Origin: Lachnospiraceae bacterium
GTDB taxonomy: Bacteria > Bacillota > Clostridia > Lachnospirales > Lachnospiraceae
Direction: 5' to 3'
Assembly (NCBI GenBank): GCA_022791575.1
Contig: JAAVZI010000060.1
Span: 1-64,000, forward strand
Length of the DNA: 64,000 bases
Position 1 is the stretch's first letter. Each line of letters begins with the position of its first letter. A model generated the notes under the pieces. The model had not been told where the DNA came from, searched no databases, and worked only from the letters and a program-made list of their open reading frames with translations. Positions 37,219 to 46,604 of the stretch are shown here, in pieces. Both the position numbers and the translations under genes were made by a program.

Positions 37219-38256
37219 TTACCATTCATCCTGTAAATCCACCATACACTCTAAAAGCTTTGGTGAGAATTCTCCGCATTCCCCATCCATAATCATCTGC
37301 ATCGCCTCTCTATTTCCATAAGCCCTGCGGCGTATATTGTCGCTGGTCAGTTTATCATAGCTGTCAGCCAGGCCGACTATCTGTGCAGATAACGGAATGT
37401 CTTCTCCCTTCAGGCCATCTGGATATCCCTTACCGTCATATCGTTCATGGTGATAACGACAGATATCATGGCAGACTTTGAAATATTCCTCATCCTGAAT
37501 ATCCGCCATTGTCCGCACCATTTCACTTCCTTTGGTCGTATGAGAATACAGTACTTCTAATTCATCCTTCGTGAGAATCGTCGTTTTCTTCAAAACCTGG
37601 TCATCAATGGCCAGCTTACCGATATCATGCAGCACAGAACCCTTGGTAATCAATCCAATGGTTCGTTCATCCAGTTTATACTCTGGATATTTCTCATTGA
37701 GCTTTTCTGCCAGCAGTTTGGTATATTTCTTAACATTTTCAATGTGCTCTGGAGACTCTTCTTCCTTGGATTCTACCACGCCGCACATAACCTCAACTAC
37801 TCGGTCATTCATTCGGATCAGTTCTTTTGTCTGTTGTCTGACCATAGCCTCCAGCTGATTTTTATAGACATACAATTCAATTAGGTTTTTCACACGCTGT
37901 ACTACAATATAATTATTAAAAGGCTTCCGTACCAGATCTACCGCACCGAGCGCATATCCTTCTTTTTCCAGTTCTGTAGATTCCTCCGCGGTAAGCAGCA
38001 CAACCGGAATCCGGTTCAGTACATTTTTCTCTTTCAGGATTTTCAAAGTTGACATTCCGTCCATTACCGGCATTAATACATCCAATAGAATAATTGCAAT
38101 CGATTGGTATTCCTTGGTCAGGATCTCTAAAGCCTCCCTGCCATTTACAGCCTCTAGTACCCGGTATTCATTCTTAAACATATTTTTCAGTAATGCACGC
38201 AAAGTAGCGTTATCATCTACAATCAAAATGCTGTCCTGTTTAACTCCTTTTGCCAT
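37219..38256 (-). CDS. response regulator with HD-GYP c-di-GMP phosphodiesterase domain
   Basis: 345 aa. Receiver domain (ILIVDDNATLRALL; phospho-Asp in IILLDVLMPVMDG; Lys in LVRKPFNN), a short linker helix, then an HD-GYP domain with HDIGKLAIDD and HHERYDGKGYPDGLKG. Such proteins hydrolyse c-di-GMP when phosphorylated. It lies 11 bp after the FapA gene, so the two share an operon. It is unusual for such a pair to sit inside a sugar cluster. Confidence 0.9.
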   Translation of the reverse strand: MAKGVKQDSILIVDDNATLRALLKNMFKNEYRVLEAVNGREALEILTKEYQSIAIILLDVLMPVMDGMSTLKILKEKNVLNRIPVVLLTAEESTELEKEGYALGAVDLVRKPFNNYIVVQRVKNLIELYVYKNQLEAMVRQQTKELIRMNDRVVEVMCGVVESKEEESPEHIENVKKYTKLLAEKLNEKYPEYKLDERTIGLITKGSVLHDIGKLAIDDQVLKKTTILTKDELEVLYSHTTKGSEMVRTMADIQDEEYFKVCHDICRYHHERYDGKGYPDGLKGEDIPLSAQIVGLADSYDKLTSDNIRRRAYGNREAMQMIMDGECGEFSPKLLECMVDLQDEW

Positions 38257-38267
38257 AATATACGCTC

Positions 38268-40193
38268 CTATTTGTTAATAATCTCTTTATCCACAAGCGA
38301 AAATGTTGTCATTCTATAATCTTCTTCCAGTTCTCTTGTTACACGGCCAATTGTAATCCGAGTTCCAGCATAAGCTCTTGATAAAACCTTGATATCACTA
38401 TTAGCGGTTAGAACCATTTGTATCTGTCTTCGGCGATTTCTGATATTTTCTGCCTGTTCTTTCAATCCCAGCCTCTCTGACAGTAGTCTTCTATATATGG
38501 AAGTATTTTTCTCCTGATCGCTGTAACGCTTCATCTTGTTAGCAACTACCAAGAGATTCGATTGTATTTCATCATATTCCTCTTGGCATCTTTGCAGTTC
38601 CATTAAAGCTTCTTTTCCCACGCCAGTTCCTATATCTGTCAGAATCTGGGAACGATTGCCGATCTGATTGGCTTCAATTCCATATATGCCTCTGGTTCTG
38701 CCGCCAATTACAGAACCCTTTCTTCCGATGATTTTAACCTTCTCTCCGGCAGATGTTTCCGAATTCATTAAATATCCAGCTTCTACATTCCTGCCGGCCT
38801 GCAGTTCACAGGCTTCAAAGAAATTGCCCGCAATAGAACCTTCCGCATGGATCACTCCCTTGCCGGAACCAGCCACACCTTTTTTAATCAGCACATCTCC
38901 GCCGGATCTAATAGAAGAAGCTTCTACATTGCCTTCGATGGAAATGCCTCCCTCTGCCTGAATCTCCACATTGGGCCCTACATTTCCATAAATATGGATA
39001 CATCCATGAAAATGGATATTTCCATAAGATACTCCTACATCTTCCCGGACAATCAGCTCTTCATAGATATGTATCTCTTCTTTTTTATATTCAATAATTC
39101 CCTGTATCGCGGATACATAGGTCACTCCGTCTTCTTTTAGGTAAAAGCCCTTTCCCTGAAGAACCGAAAGCTCCTTTCCTTTACGGCCTGGAATACTGAT
39201 TCCTTGTACACTCATTCCTGCCGCTCCATAACCGGCCGATACATAACGGGCGATTACTTGATTCTGTGCTACCTCTTCAAAGATATCCACATTTTGATAG
39301 TCTACTCTTCCATCTTCCAGTTCCACCGGCTTTCTGGATGGTTCTGTATTAAAATAGAATTCATATTTTCCACTTTCTCCACGCCCCGGTTCCTTCCCTC
39401 TGGCGGCTAGAATCTCACCTTCGAACTGTCCCTTTTCCAGTGCCTGCGCAATACTGGCGCGGTCAATTCCATATACGATATCATTCTGCTTTAAAATCTG
39501 TATGACATAATCCACTGTCAGATGCAGCTTTCTATGGTCCTTCGGCAATGTGATCCAAGCTTCCAGGCGGTTTCCAGTCAGACGGATATTCATACCGGTC
39601 ACTTCATCTTTGATATTGATATCTGCACGCTCCGCACCAGCCGCGTAACATTTCTCCGTCAACTTCTTTCTCTTCTCCACCATATCGGTGCGGCTGTAGA
39701 TTAATCTGGCATAGGAGGATACATCAATCCCTTCCTCCAACCCCAGACGAATCTCCCGCATCTGAGCACGGGAATAAAATGGGTTGGCATAAACAGACGC
39801 ATCAATACGGTTTTCCAGCCCGATTCTAATCTCATACATCTGCATCCAATTATAGCGAATATCCGCATAGAGCCCTACATCCACAAAATTCTTCAGCCCT
39901 TTTCGAATCTGCCTAAGCTGAGCACCGCAGCAGCCTTTGGAAAGATATGGCTCTAACTCCACACCTTCCCGTATGGCTACGCGGATCTCTCTTAACTGTT
40001 CTCTGTCATACCCTTCTTCTACATATTCTTCCATATCAATCCCGCCTGCTCTGGCAAGCCGGATCTGTTTTATAATATTACTGTCATATCCTTTTCGGGC
40101 ATAGCTGCGCAGATCCATTCCCTGCAGATCTCCTTTTTGAATCTGTTTCCATACGCCCTGGCTCCAGTCTTGTTCGTTCTTTTCTGTCTGCAT
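38268..40193 (-). CDS. FapA (DUF342) protein with N-terminal 26-residue repeats
   Basis: 641 aa. Residues ~10-170 contain six or seven units of about 26 residues with the pattern QMxEIRxGLExxxDxxxYA and a trailing YxxxQ (clear in QMYEIRIGLENRIDASVYA and QMREIRLGLEEGIDVSSYA). The rest is FapA/DUF342: an N-terminal domain, a beta-helix (GCIHIYGNVGPNVEIQAEGG, GDVLIKKGVAGSGKGVI) and a coiled-coil C-terminal region. FapA proteins are linked to flagellar and polar localisation systems, but no flagellar gene is in the window. Its promoter is at 40229-40257. Confidence 0.85.
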   Translation of the reverse strand: MQTEKNEQDWSQGVWKQIQKGDLQGMDLRSYARKGYDSNIIKQIRLARAGGIDMEEYVEEGYDREQLREIRVAIREGVELEPYLSKGCCGAQLRQIRKGLKNFVDVGLYADIRYNWMQMYEIRIGLENRIDASVYANPFYSRAQMREIRLGLEEGIDVSSYARLIYSRTDMVEKRKKLTEKCYAAGAERADINIKDEVTGMNIRLTGNRLEAWITLPKDHRKLHLTVDYVIQILKQNDIVYGIDRASIAQALEKGQFEGEILAARGKEPGRGESGKYEFYFNTEPSRKPVELEDGRVDYQNVDIFEEVAQNQVIARYVSAGYGAAGMSVQGISIPGRKGKELSVLQGKGFYLKEDGVTYVSAIQGIIEYKKEEIHIYEELIVREDVGVSYGNIHFHGCIHIYGNVGPNVEIQAEGGISIEGNVEASSIRSGGDVLIKKGVAGSGKGVIHAEGSIAGNFFEACELQAGRNVEAGYLMNSETSAGEKVKIIGRKGSVIGGRTRGIYGIEANQIGNRSQILTDIGTGVGKEALMELQRCQEEYDEIQSNLLVVANKMKRYSDQEKNTSIYRRLLSERLGLKEQAENIRNRRRQIQMVLTANSDIKVLSRAYAGTRITIGRVTRELEEDYRMTTFSLVDKEIINK

Positions 40194-40228
40194 ACAGGCC
40201 TCCTGATTTTATTCCTAATTTCAGATAT

Positions 40229-40257
40229 ATATTAACACAAACTGTACAGAATAACAA
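40229..40257 (-). promoter_or_regulatory. promoter of the fapA-like/HD-GYP operon
   Basis: TTGTTA (40257-40252), 17 bp, TAATAT (40234-40229), about 36 bp before the ATG; AGGAGG follows. Confidence 0.5.
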
Positions 40258-40306
40258 GCGGTTGCTGCAAATCCTTCTTAATCAGAAATACCTGTATACC
40301 GGGATT

Positions 40307-43042
40307 TTATTCTTCAAACATCCAGTCCAGCATATCCAGGGTATCCCCTGCCAGTCCTGCCTGACGCGGCTTCAGCTGAATGCTGGCCGGCACTGCTCCT
40401 AGGATGGCATAAGCACCGTTATCCATATAAATCTCATGAACTCCCTGCTCATACTGAAATGCATGAACATTAACAACCGGACTGTTATCTACCTTAACGG
40501 CCTCTCCAAAGACACAGGCAAGTCCGCCACGCTCATCTGCATGTGTATCCGTCTCTAAGTCAGGAACTCGCAGCCAATCTTTATTATTCACGCCTTTTAC
40601 CTTAAAGTATCCAATCAGCAGCTGGGAATCTTCCTCAAAATCAATCTTTAATTTAGCACCGTTCTGAATGGCATGTTCTTTATTCATGGCAATACCTGTC
40701 AGCCCTCTAAGCTCTGGTGCCACATTTTGAATCCCACTGGGTACATCCGTAAAGACCTGGCTTCCTTTCTTTACTTCATAGAGTGGATAGCCTTCTGTCA
40801 GCACATGGAATTTTGCTGATGGCAGCGGTTGAATTTTCGCCGTATCTTCAGTCTCCTCGGAAGGATAAATCCCATTCTGCATCTCATTGACATGCTTTTC
40901 GAAGTTTGCATATTCCTGCTCATATTGCGGAAGGCATTGACTCCAATGACAGAATGCCTCTCCATCCGGAAATGGAATCTTCCTCTGGGGCGTCTGCATA
41001 CTGTTGGCATAAAGATACGTTTTCTCTGTAATCTTAGTCAGCTGTTGATAATGTGTGACACTTTTCTTCAGCAGATCTTTTGCTTCCAATAGCAAATTGA
41101 TATCTCCATGCAGCTTCTCATCCATAGTATTTTTATATAAAAGGATTTTTACAGCCGATTCTACCTTGCTGCAATAAAATTGTGCCATCTGATTAATCGC
41201 CTCAATATCTGAAACCATATACTGAAAATCGTCTTTTCTTGACATTACATATTCTTTGGCATTTTCGATCTGTTCCATAGCCATTGCTGCATAGTGCCGT
41301 ACCTCTGCTACCATATCCAGTGGTGTTTCGCCCCAATGCTTCTCACCCTTCAGCAGCTTTTCTACATATTCATCTAATGTCTCACCTGGTGTAGAAGCAG
41401 ATTTCCAGAGTTCATAATTCGGACGGAATTTCTTCACATGAATAAACTGCTGCATAGTCATTCCTAAACTCAGCGTCTGTCGGTTTCCTTCTGTAATGCC
41501 AACCCTGCGCAGTATTCGAGGTCCAATCTCTCCGGCTGCTTCCATCGCATCGAGAATCAGCTCTGCACATTTTTCCTCACAGCCCATGTAGCTTGACAGT
41601 TTGTTGATCCAATATGTTCTTTCCATTTTGGAATCCCGATCTGGATTCCAAGCATACCGTAACCAGGCCTCATACCAGATCCAGTCACGGTCTATTTGTC
41701 TCAGCCTTGGTTCTGCCTTGTCTGGCGCAAATGGCCAATCCCAGTAAAACAATGGATACAGATGCAATCCGCTTCCACCCTGACGATACTTTCCTGCCTG
41801 CATACATTTTTGGATAAAGGAAGGAGCCGCAAAGCGGAATGGTTCGAGATTTGCCAGCACATGGATATTCATAATATGCGTCTGTCCATGAGAGCTTAAA
41901 TCCTGATGAATCTTCTGCCAGCTTCCTGCTGGAAGGAACGTTGTCAGGCTCTCTCCATTGTATTTCCACATAGTGTAAAGATTAGAGTATTGTTTTGTAG
42001 CCTCATCCATAATGCCATTGGCATCACAGTCATGTGCACGCAGAATCAATGGCGGAAGCTCTGTTAATCCTGCCTCCTCGACTCCTTGCTTGACTGCTGG
42101 AAGAATCGTCTGCAAAAACCACTCGGTTTTATGCTGATAACCCCGAAGTGCTTCTCCTAGGCAGACCATCAATCCAATATGAGGAAATGATTTGATAAAT
42201 TCTACAATACATTTATATGTATAATCTGCTACCAGTGGATTCGGTGTTCTCTGTAGAAGTTCCAGCCCATGATGCTCAGCGAATGGCAGCGGAATATGGA
42301 TATTATAAAACTTTAATACAACCCAGATTCCACGTTTGTCACATTCTTCTGTCAACCACTCAAACAGCTCACGGTTCATCTGGAATTCCTCTTCTGTCAC
42401 TTCCAATGCTTCTGGATAATCAGGAAGCTTTACCAAAGAAGAAAATGGATGCCCGCTCCATATGTAGAGGACATTGCTTCGATTCCATAACATGATGTCA
42501 AGGAATTCCATCCATAAGCCTTTATCATAAAACCAGGGAAATCTACCCGGTGTAATCGGATATTCATATGTTTTTCGGGGGGGTTCTATTTTTGTCAGCT
42601 GCAGGCCCACTACTGGACCGCGAAGTTTTAATACAGGTGCATCTCCATAATATAATTCATGAGGAATCTCACTGTCTGCCCGCATTCTTTCTACAAATTC
42701 CATACATCCATACAGCGCGCCAGTCGCATCTGCTCCCACAATCACAAACATCTGACCCGGCAGAGTTGTAATATAAAAGCCTTCCTCCCGGTCCGGCTCC
42801 TGCTCATGATATAGGAGAACCCCTTCCTGCTCCCGGTTTTGAATCCATGCAGACTCCATACGGACTCCTGCATAGATTTTAATCCCTTCATAAGTTCTAT
42901 AGTCATCCGCGTCTGCCTCTGCAATCGTCTCTACGGAATATTTGCTGCATTTATCAACCTCTTGCAGCAAATATTCCAGACCTAATGCCAGCCTTTTGTT
43001 GTCTGAATCCGGTTTAATCAGATATACCTTTTCTACATCCAT
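40307..43042 (-). CDS. predicted glycoside hydrolase, GH67/GH20-like fold
   Basis: 911 aa, no signal peptide. The N-terminal domain ends with VGADATGALYGCMEFVERM, the pattern of the beta-domain before GH67 (alpha-glucuronidase) and GH20 barrels. The central barrel has FLDIMLWNRSNVLYIWSGHP, WVVLKFYNIHIP, LMVCLGEALRGY and YPLFYWDWPF; a long helical region and a beta-rich C-terminal domain follow. The position directly downstream of uxaB-uxaA suggests release of uronic acids, which fits an alpha-glucuronidase-type role. The catalytic residues are not certain, so this is a family-level call. Confidence 0.6.
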   Translation of the reverse strand: MDVEKVYLIKPDSDNKRLALGLEYLLQEVDKCSKYSVETIAEADADDYRTYEGIKIYAGVRMESAWIQNREQEGVLLYHEQEPDREEGFYITTLPGQMFVIVGADATGALYGCMEFVERMRADSEIPHELYYGDAPVLKLRGPVVGLQLTKIEPPRKTYEYPITPGRFPWFYDKGLWMEFLDIMLWNRSNVLYIWSGHPFSSLVKLPDYPEALEVTEEEFQMNRELFEWLTEECDKRGIWVVLKFYNIHIPLPFAEHHGLELLQRTPNPLVADYTYKCIVEFIKSFPHIGLMVCLGEALRGYQHKTEWFLQTILPAVKQGVEEAGLTELPPLILRAHDCDANGIMDEATKQYSNLYTMWKYNGESLTTFLPAGSWQKIHQDLSSHGQTHIMNIHVLANLEPFRFAAPSFIQKCMQAGKYRQGGSGLHLYPLFYWDWPFAPDKAEPRLRQIDRDWIWYEAWLRYAWNPDRDSKMERTYWINKLSSYMGCEEKCAELILDAMEAAGEIGPRILRRVGITEGNRQTLSLGMTMQQFIHVKKFRPNYELWKSASTPGETLDEYVEKLLKGEKHWGETPLDMVAEVRHYAAMAMEQIENAKEYVMSRKDDFQYMVSDIEAINQMAQFYCSKVESAVKILLYKNTMDEKLHGDINLLLEAKDLLKKSVTHYQQLTKITEKTYLYANSMQTPQRKIPFPDGEAFCHWSQCLPQYEQEYANFEKHVNEMQNGIYPSEETEDTAKIQPLPSAKFHVLTEGYPLYEVKKGSQVFTDVPSGIQNVAPELRGLTGIAMNKEHAIQNGAKLKIDFEEDSQLLIGYFKVKGVNNKDWLRVPDLETDTHADERGGLACVFGEAVKVDNSPVVNVHAFQYEQGVHEIYMDNGAYAILGAVPASIQLKPRQAGLAGDTLDMLDWMFEE

Positions 43043-43079
43043 TGTATTCTCCTTCCAGGCAGCTTCTGCCTATAAAAAT

Positions 43080-43114
43080 TATGCCGGCAACGGCTGTTCT
43101 CCATTACCGGCATA
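43080..43114 (-). terminator. intrinsic terminator or attenuator between uxaA and the hydrolase gene
   Basis: On the minus strand a 13-bp stem with G-U pairs (arms starting ATGCCGG and ending CCGGCAT, loop of 7) is followed by AATTTTTAT. It would reduce expression of the hydrolase relative to uxaA. Confidence 0.65.
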
Positions 43115-43126
43115 TTCTGTTCTTAA

Positions 43127-44608
43127 TTATAAAGTTACTCCCTGTTTAAATACTGCCATATCATGGAAACCAGCTTCTTCCGCTTTTACCTTACGGCCGC
43201 TGGCCACTTCCAGTACATACTGGAACAGATCCATCGACAGTTCCTCCATTGGTGTTTCTTCAACTAACTTTCCTGCATTAAAGTCAATCCAGGAGGTCTT
43301 CTTATTATATAATACCGAATTACTAGAAATTTTCACAGTTGGAACCGGTGAAGCAAATGGCGTTCCCCGTCCTGTAGTAAATAATACAATATGAGCACCC
43401 GAAGCTGCCAGGGCCGTTGAAGCAACCAGATCATTTCCAGGAGCACTGAGTAGATTCAGTCCTTTGGTCTTAACCGGCTCACCATAAGCAAGTACACCTT
43501 TTACAAGCGCACTGCCCGACTTCTGAGTACACCCTAGTGATTTGTCCTCCAAAGTGGAAATACCGCCTTTTTTATTACCTGGTGAAGGATTTTCATAAAT
43601 CGTCTGATTATGTCTTGTAAAATAATTCTTAAAATCGTTGATTAAATCAACTGTTTTATGAAACAGTTCTTCATTTTCACAACGGTCCATTAACAAGGTC
43701 TCCGCACCGAACATTTCCGGTACTTCTGTTAAAATGGTCGTACCGCCTTTTGAAATTAATATATCAGAAAATGCACCAACCGTAGGATTGGCCGTAATTC
43801 CCGATAGACCATCCGAACCACCGCATTTCATACCAATAATCAATTCACTGGCATCACATTTCTCCCTTTTGAACTGCCCTGCATAGGCGGCCAATTCCTC
43901 TAACAAAGCAAGCCCGTCCGCCATCTCATCATCGGAATCCTGACAGACAAGGAATTTTACTCGGTCACTGTCACATTCTTCCATATGCTTCTTAATTTCT
44001 TCAATATTGCTGTTCTCACAGCCAAGTCCTAATACAAGAACCCCTCCAGCATTGGGATGATTAATCAGATCTGCCAGAATCTGCCGGGTATTCTCCTGGT
44101 CGTCACCCATCTGGGAACAGCCATATGGATGCGGAAATGCAACCACTTCTTCAATGGTTCCCTTTTTCAAATGCTGGGCCTGTCTGGCCATAGCACTGGC
44201 AATGGAGTTGACACAGCCAACGGTCGGAATAATCCAAAGCTCATTACGGACTCCCACTTTGCCGTTCTTACGCTTAAAGCCATCAAAATACGCATGTTCT
44301 GATGGTTTTAATTCTGAACCAGCCGGATGATAGGTATACTCAAGCAGATCACCCAAAGCTGTCTTTACATTCTGTACATGAACCCAGGCGCCTTTCTTCA
44401 CTGCTTCCTTTGTTGTGCCAATTCGAAAACCGTATTTGATGACATCCTCACCCTCTGCCAGATCACAGAGGGCAAACTTATGACCTTGGGGAATTTCTTC
44501 TGTAACGGTTACCTCATTTCCACCGATCTGATAGGTTGTCCCCTGCGGCAGAGGCTTTAGAGCCACTGCTACATTATCGTTATTATGAATTTTTATAAAA
44601 TCCTGCAT
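43127..44608 (-). CDS. uxaA: altronate dehydratase
   Basis: 493 aa. D-altronate to 2-keto-3-deoxygluconate in galacturonate catabolism. The N-terminal SAF domain (ALCDLAEGEDVIKYGFRIG) is followed by the catalytic domain with HPYGCSQMGDD, GLGCENSN and GMKCGGSDGLSGITANP. I chose the ATG at 44608 (GGAGG 5 nt upstream) rather than the TTG at 44620. It follows uxaB by 24 bp and precedes the GH67/GH20-like gene. The isomerase uxaC and kdgK/kdgA are not in the window. Confidence 0.92.
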   Translation of the reverse strand: MQDFIKIHNNDNVAVALKPLPQGTTYQIGGNEVTVTEEIPQGHKFALCDLAEGEDVIKYGFRIGTTKEAVKKGAWVHVQNVKTALGDLLEYTYHPAGSELKPSEHAYFDGFKRKNGKVGVRNELWIIPTVGCVNSIASAMARQAQHLKKGTIEEVVAFPHPYGCSQMGDDQENTRQILADLINHPNAGGVLVLGLGCENSNIEEIKKHMEECDSDRVKFLVCQDSDDEMADGLALLEELAAYAGQFKREKCDASELIIGMKCGGSDGLSGITANPTVGAFSDILISKGGTTILTEVPEMFGAETLLMDRCENEELFHKTVDLINDFKNYFTRHNQTIYENPSPGNKKGGISTLEDKSLGCTQKSGSALVKGVLAYGEPVKTKGLNLLSAPGNDLVASTALAASGAHIVLFTTGRGTPFASPVPTVKISSNSVLYNKKTSWIDFNAGKLVEETPMEELSMDLFQYVLEVASGRKVKAEEAGFHDMAVFKQGVTL

Positions 44609-44632
44609 GATTTCCTCCAATAGAAATATTTT

Positions 44633-46099
44633 TTATGCAATTACGCTTTGAATTGCCTTTCTCATGCCGTTCTTCTTAATATCTTCCAGATATGCGGTTA
44701 CCGCATCTGCAAGACCTGCATATTTGGTCATATCCTCGCCGAAGAAGGATTCATTGCTGAGGAACGCATTGATAAATTCAGCTGCCGGCTTGGAAGAATT
44801 CGCTGCAAAGAAATCCAATACGTCTTTGCTGTCATTAATTGTGTATGTTTCGTCTCCACGATGTCCGATCAAGGTTCCATCTTCTGCAAAATCGCTGGCT
44901 GTATAGAATGCCATCAGAGCTGCCAGAGAGAAGGTAAGATGCTTAGGAAGTTCTCCCTTCTTATTAATATAGCCGGTCAGACTTGGCATACATCTGGCTC
45001 TCCATTTGGAAACAGAGTTCAGGGAAATGGATAATAACTGATGTTTTACATAAGGATTCTCAAAACGCTCAATCACAGCATTGGCAAATTCCTTACATTC
45101 ATCCTCCGGAAGAGACAGCGTCGGAATCACTTCATTAAAAATGGTATGTTCCATAAATTTCCGTACATCAGAATCATTCATGGACTCTAGTACAATATCG
45201 TTGCCTGCTAGGAAAGAAGCTAATACAAAGGAAGTATGGGCGCCGTTGAGGATACGCACTTTTCTCTCCTTGTATGGTTTTTGATTATCGGTAAAGATAA
45301 CCGGCAGCCCAGCTTTATCCAGAGGAAATTCGTCTTTAAATTCCTTCTCAGATTCAATAACCCAGAGCGCAAATAATTCTCCTGTATCTAACAAATTGTC
45401 TCTATATCCTAATTCCTCCCAGATCGCTTCTGCCTCATCTCTTGGATAACCGGTTACAATACGATCGACCAATGTACTACCGAAAATGCAGGCTTCCAGA
45501 ACCCAGTTTTTGAATTCCTCACCTAGATTCCACAGTTCGATAAACTGGAATACACATTTCTTAAGTGCCGGACCATTATTGTCAATTAATTCTACCGGCA
45601 GCATAATCAGACCTTTGCTGGTATCTCCGTTAAAAGCCTTGAATCTGGTATATAAGAACTTCGTTAATTTACCAGGATAGGTCTTAGGCGGTTCCGCATT
45701 AAAATCGTCGGTCTCATCATATACAATACCCGCCTCTGTTGTATTTGATACAATAAATCTTAAATCTTCTGAAGATGCAAAAGCCATAAACTTATCATAT
45801 TCTTCTACAGCACCTACTGCGTCTGCAACACTGGTAATCTGACGGCGTACTTTCTTGGCCTCTCCGTTTTCTTTTCCTCTCAATTCCAGTGTATACTGGC
45901 AATCCTGCTGATGGAAAAAGTCCAGATTACCGAACTCAATTGGCTTCACAATCACAATATTTCCGTTAAAATCGCCCTTCTCATTCGCGATATCAATCAT
46001 GTAATCCACAAAGGCACGTAAGAAACCGCCTTCTCCAAATTGTAACACCTTAATGGGTCTTTCTACAAAATTAGTTTTGCTTCTGTTTAATAATTCCAT
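44633..46099 (-). CDS. uxaB: tagaturonate reductase (altronate oxidoreductase)
   Basis: 488 aa NAD-dependent mannitol-dehydrogenase-family enzyme reducing tagaturonate to altronate. Motifs: VLQFGEGGFLRAFVDYMID (nucleotide fold), SNTTEAGI, and KVRILNGAHTSFVLASFLAG with the catalytic lysine region. I chose the ATG at 46099 with GAGGTG upstream; the frame is open to 46198, but the promoter and operator lie just beyond. It is the first gene of the uxaB-uxaA-hydrolase unit. Confidence 0.92.
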   Translation of the reverse strand: MELLNRSKTNFVERPIKVLQFGEGGFLRAFVDYMIDIANEKGDFNGNIVIVKPIEFGNLDFFHQQDCQYTLELRGKENGEAKKVRRQITSVADAVGAVEEYDKFMAFASSEDLRFIVSNTTEAGIVYDETDDFNAEPPKTYPGKLTKFLYTRFKAFNGDTSKGLIMLPVELIDNNGPALKKCVFQFIELWNLGEEFKNWVLEACIFGSTLVDRIVTGYPRDEAEAIWEELGYRDNLLDTGELFALWVIESEKEFKDEFPLDKAGLPVIFTDNQKPYKERKVRILNGAHTSFVLASFLAGNDIVLESMNDSDVRKFMEHTIFNEVIPTLSLPEDECKEFANAVIERFENPYVKHQLLSISLNSVSKWRARCMPSLTGYINKKGELPKHLTFSLAALMAFYTASDFAEDGTLIGHRGDETYTINDSKDVLDFFAANSSKPAAEFINAFLSNESFFGEDMTKYAGLADAVTAYLEDIKKNGMRKAIQSVIA

Positions 46100-46118
46100 T
46101 CTTTTCACCTCATTTTTG

Positions 46119-46143
46119 TCCGCCGTCCACAGGGAAGGGGACT
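46119..46143. repeat. 25-bp dispersed repeat, copy 1
   Basis: Upstream of uxaB; matches 52230-52254 at 23 of 25 positions (shared TCCGCCGTCC, CAGGGAAG and GGACT). Confidence 0.5.
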
Positions 46144-46206
46144 CACTTTGTTTTGTGGTTATCATTCCCATGTGCCCGCATGGAAATTCTATCTGCATTA
46201 ATAATT

Positions 46207-46276
46207 AAAATCCTTGTAAAATGCAGATTGTAAGTGCTTACATTTCCATTTTACAAGGATTTTCCATAGAAGTCAA
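46207..46276 (-). promoter_or_regulatory. uxaB promoter with nested palindromic operator
   Basis: On the minus strand TTGACT (46276-46271), 17 bp, TAAAAT (46253-46248). Directly downstream lies TGTAAGCACTTACA (46242-46229), one base from the CcpA cre consensus TGWAANCGNTNWCA and also like a LacI-family operator. It is centred inside a perfect 17-bp inverted repeat (46207-46223 and 46247-46263) that includes the -10. Confidence 0.65.
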
Positions 46277-46433
46277 TGGGTTTAGAGAAATTCAGCAAAA
46301 TGTGTTATTGTCATTTAACCTGCAGCCTTTATCACCTGCCCTCTGTGCAGCCTGAAATGGCTTCTGGGATTATATAGACACTGAAAATCAATCATCAAAC
46401 AACATTTCTACTAAAAGCACTTATACGCTCCGC

Positions 46434-46516
46434 AAAATATGGCACCTATTCAATAAAATATGACACCTAAAATCCTACTTCTTTGATTGACATCCATCCC
46501 ATATTTATTCTATCAT
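46434..46516 (+). promoter_or_regulatory. promoter and direct repeats upstream of the GH43 gene
   Basis: Two direct repeats AAAATATGRCACCTA (46434-46448, 46455-46469; 21 bp apart) precede TTGACA (46487-46492), 18 bp, TATCAT (46511-46516). A 21-bp spacing just upstream of a -35 is the usual layout for AraC-family activators, and an AraC-type gene lies at 48586-49398. The region 46264-46604 has no gene. Confidence 0.55.
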
Positions 46517-46547
46517 AAATATTAATCCGTTTGATCGTTGAGACGGT

Positions 46548-46573
46548 TTGATACAGACTTTCGCAATTATCTA
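46548..46573 (+). mobile_element. single end of the palindromic element upstream of the GH43 gene
   Basis: Only the gene-facing end remains: TTGATACAGACTTTCG through AATTATCTA. It includes TTGATA (46548-46553), 18 bp, TAAAAT (46572-46577), and lies 31 bp before the GH43 ATG. Confidence 0.5.
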
Positions 46574-46604
46574 AAATGAACCAGCTTATGAAAGGAGCGC
46601 CACT

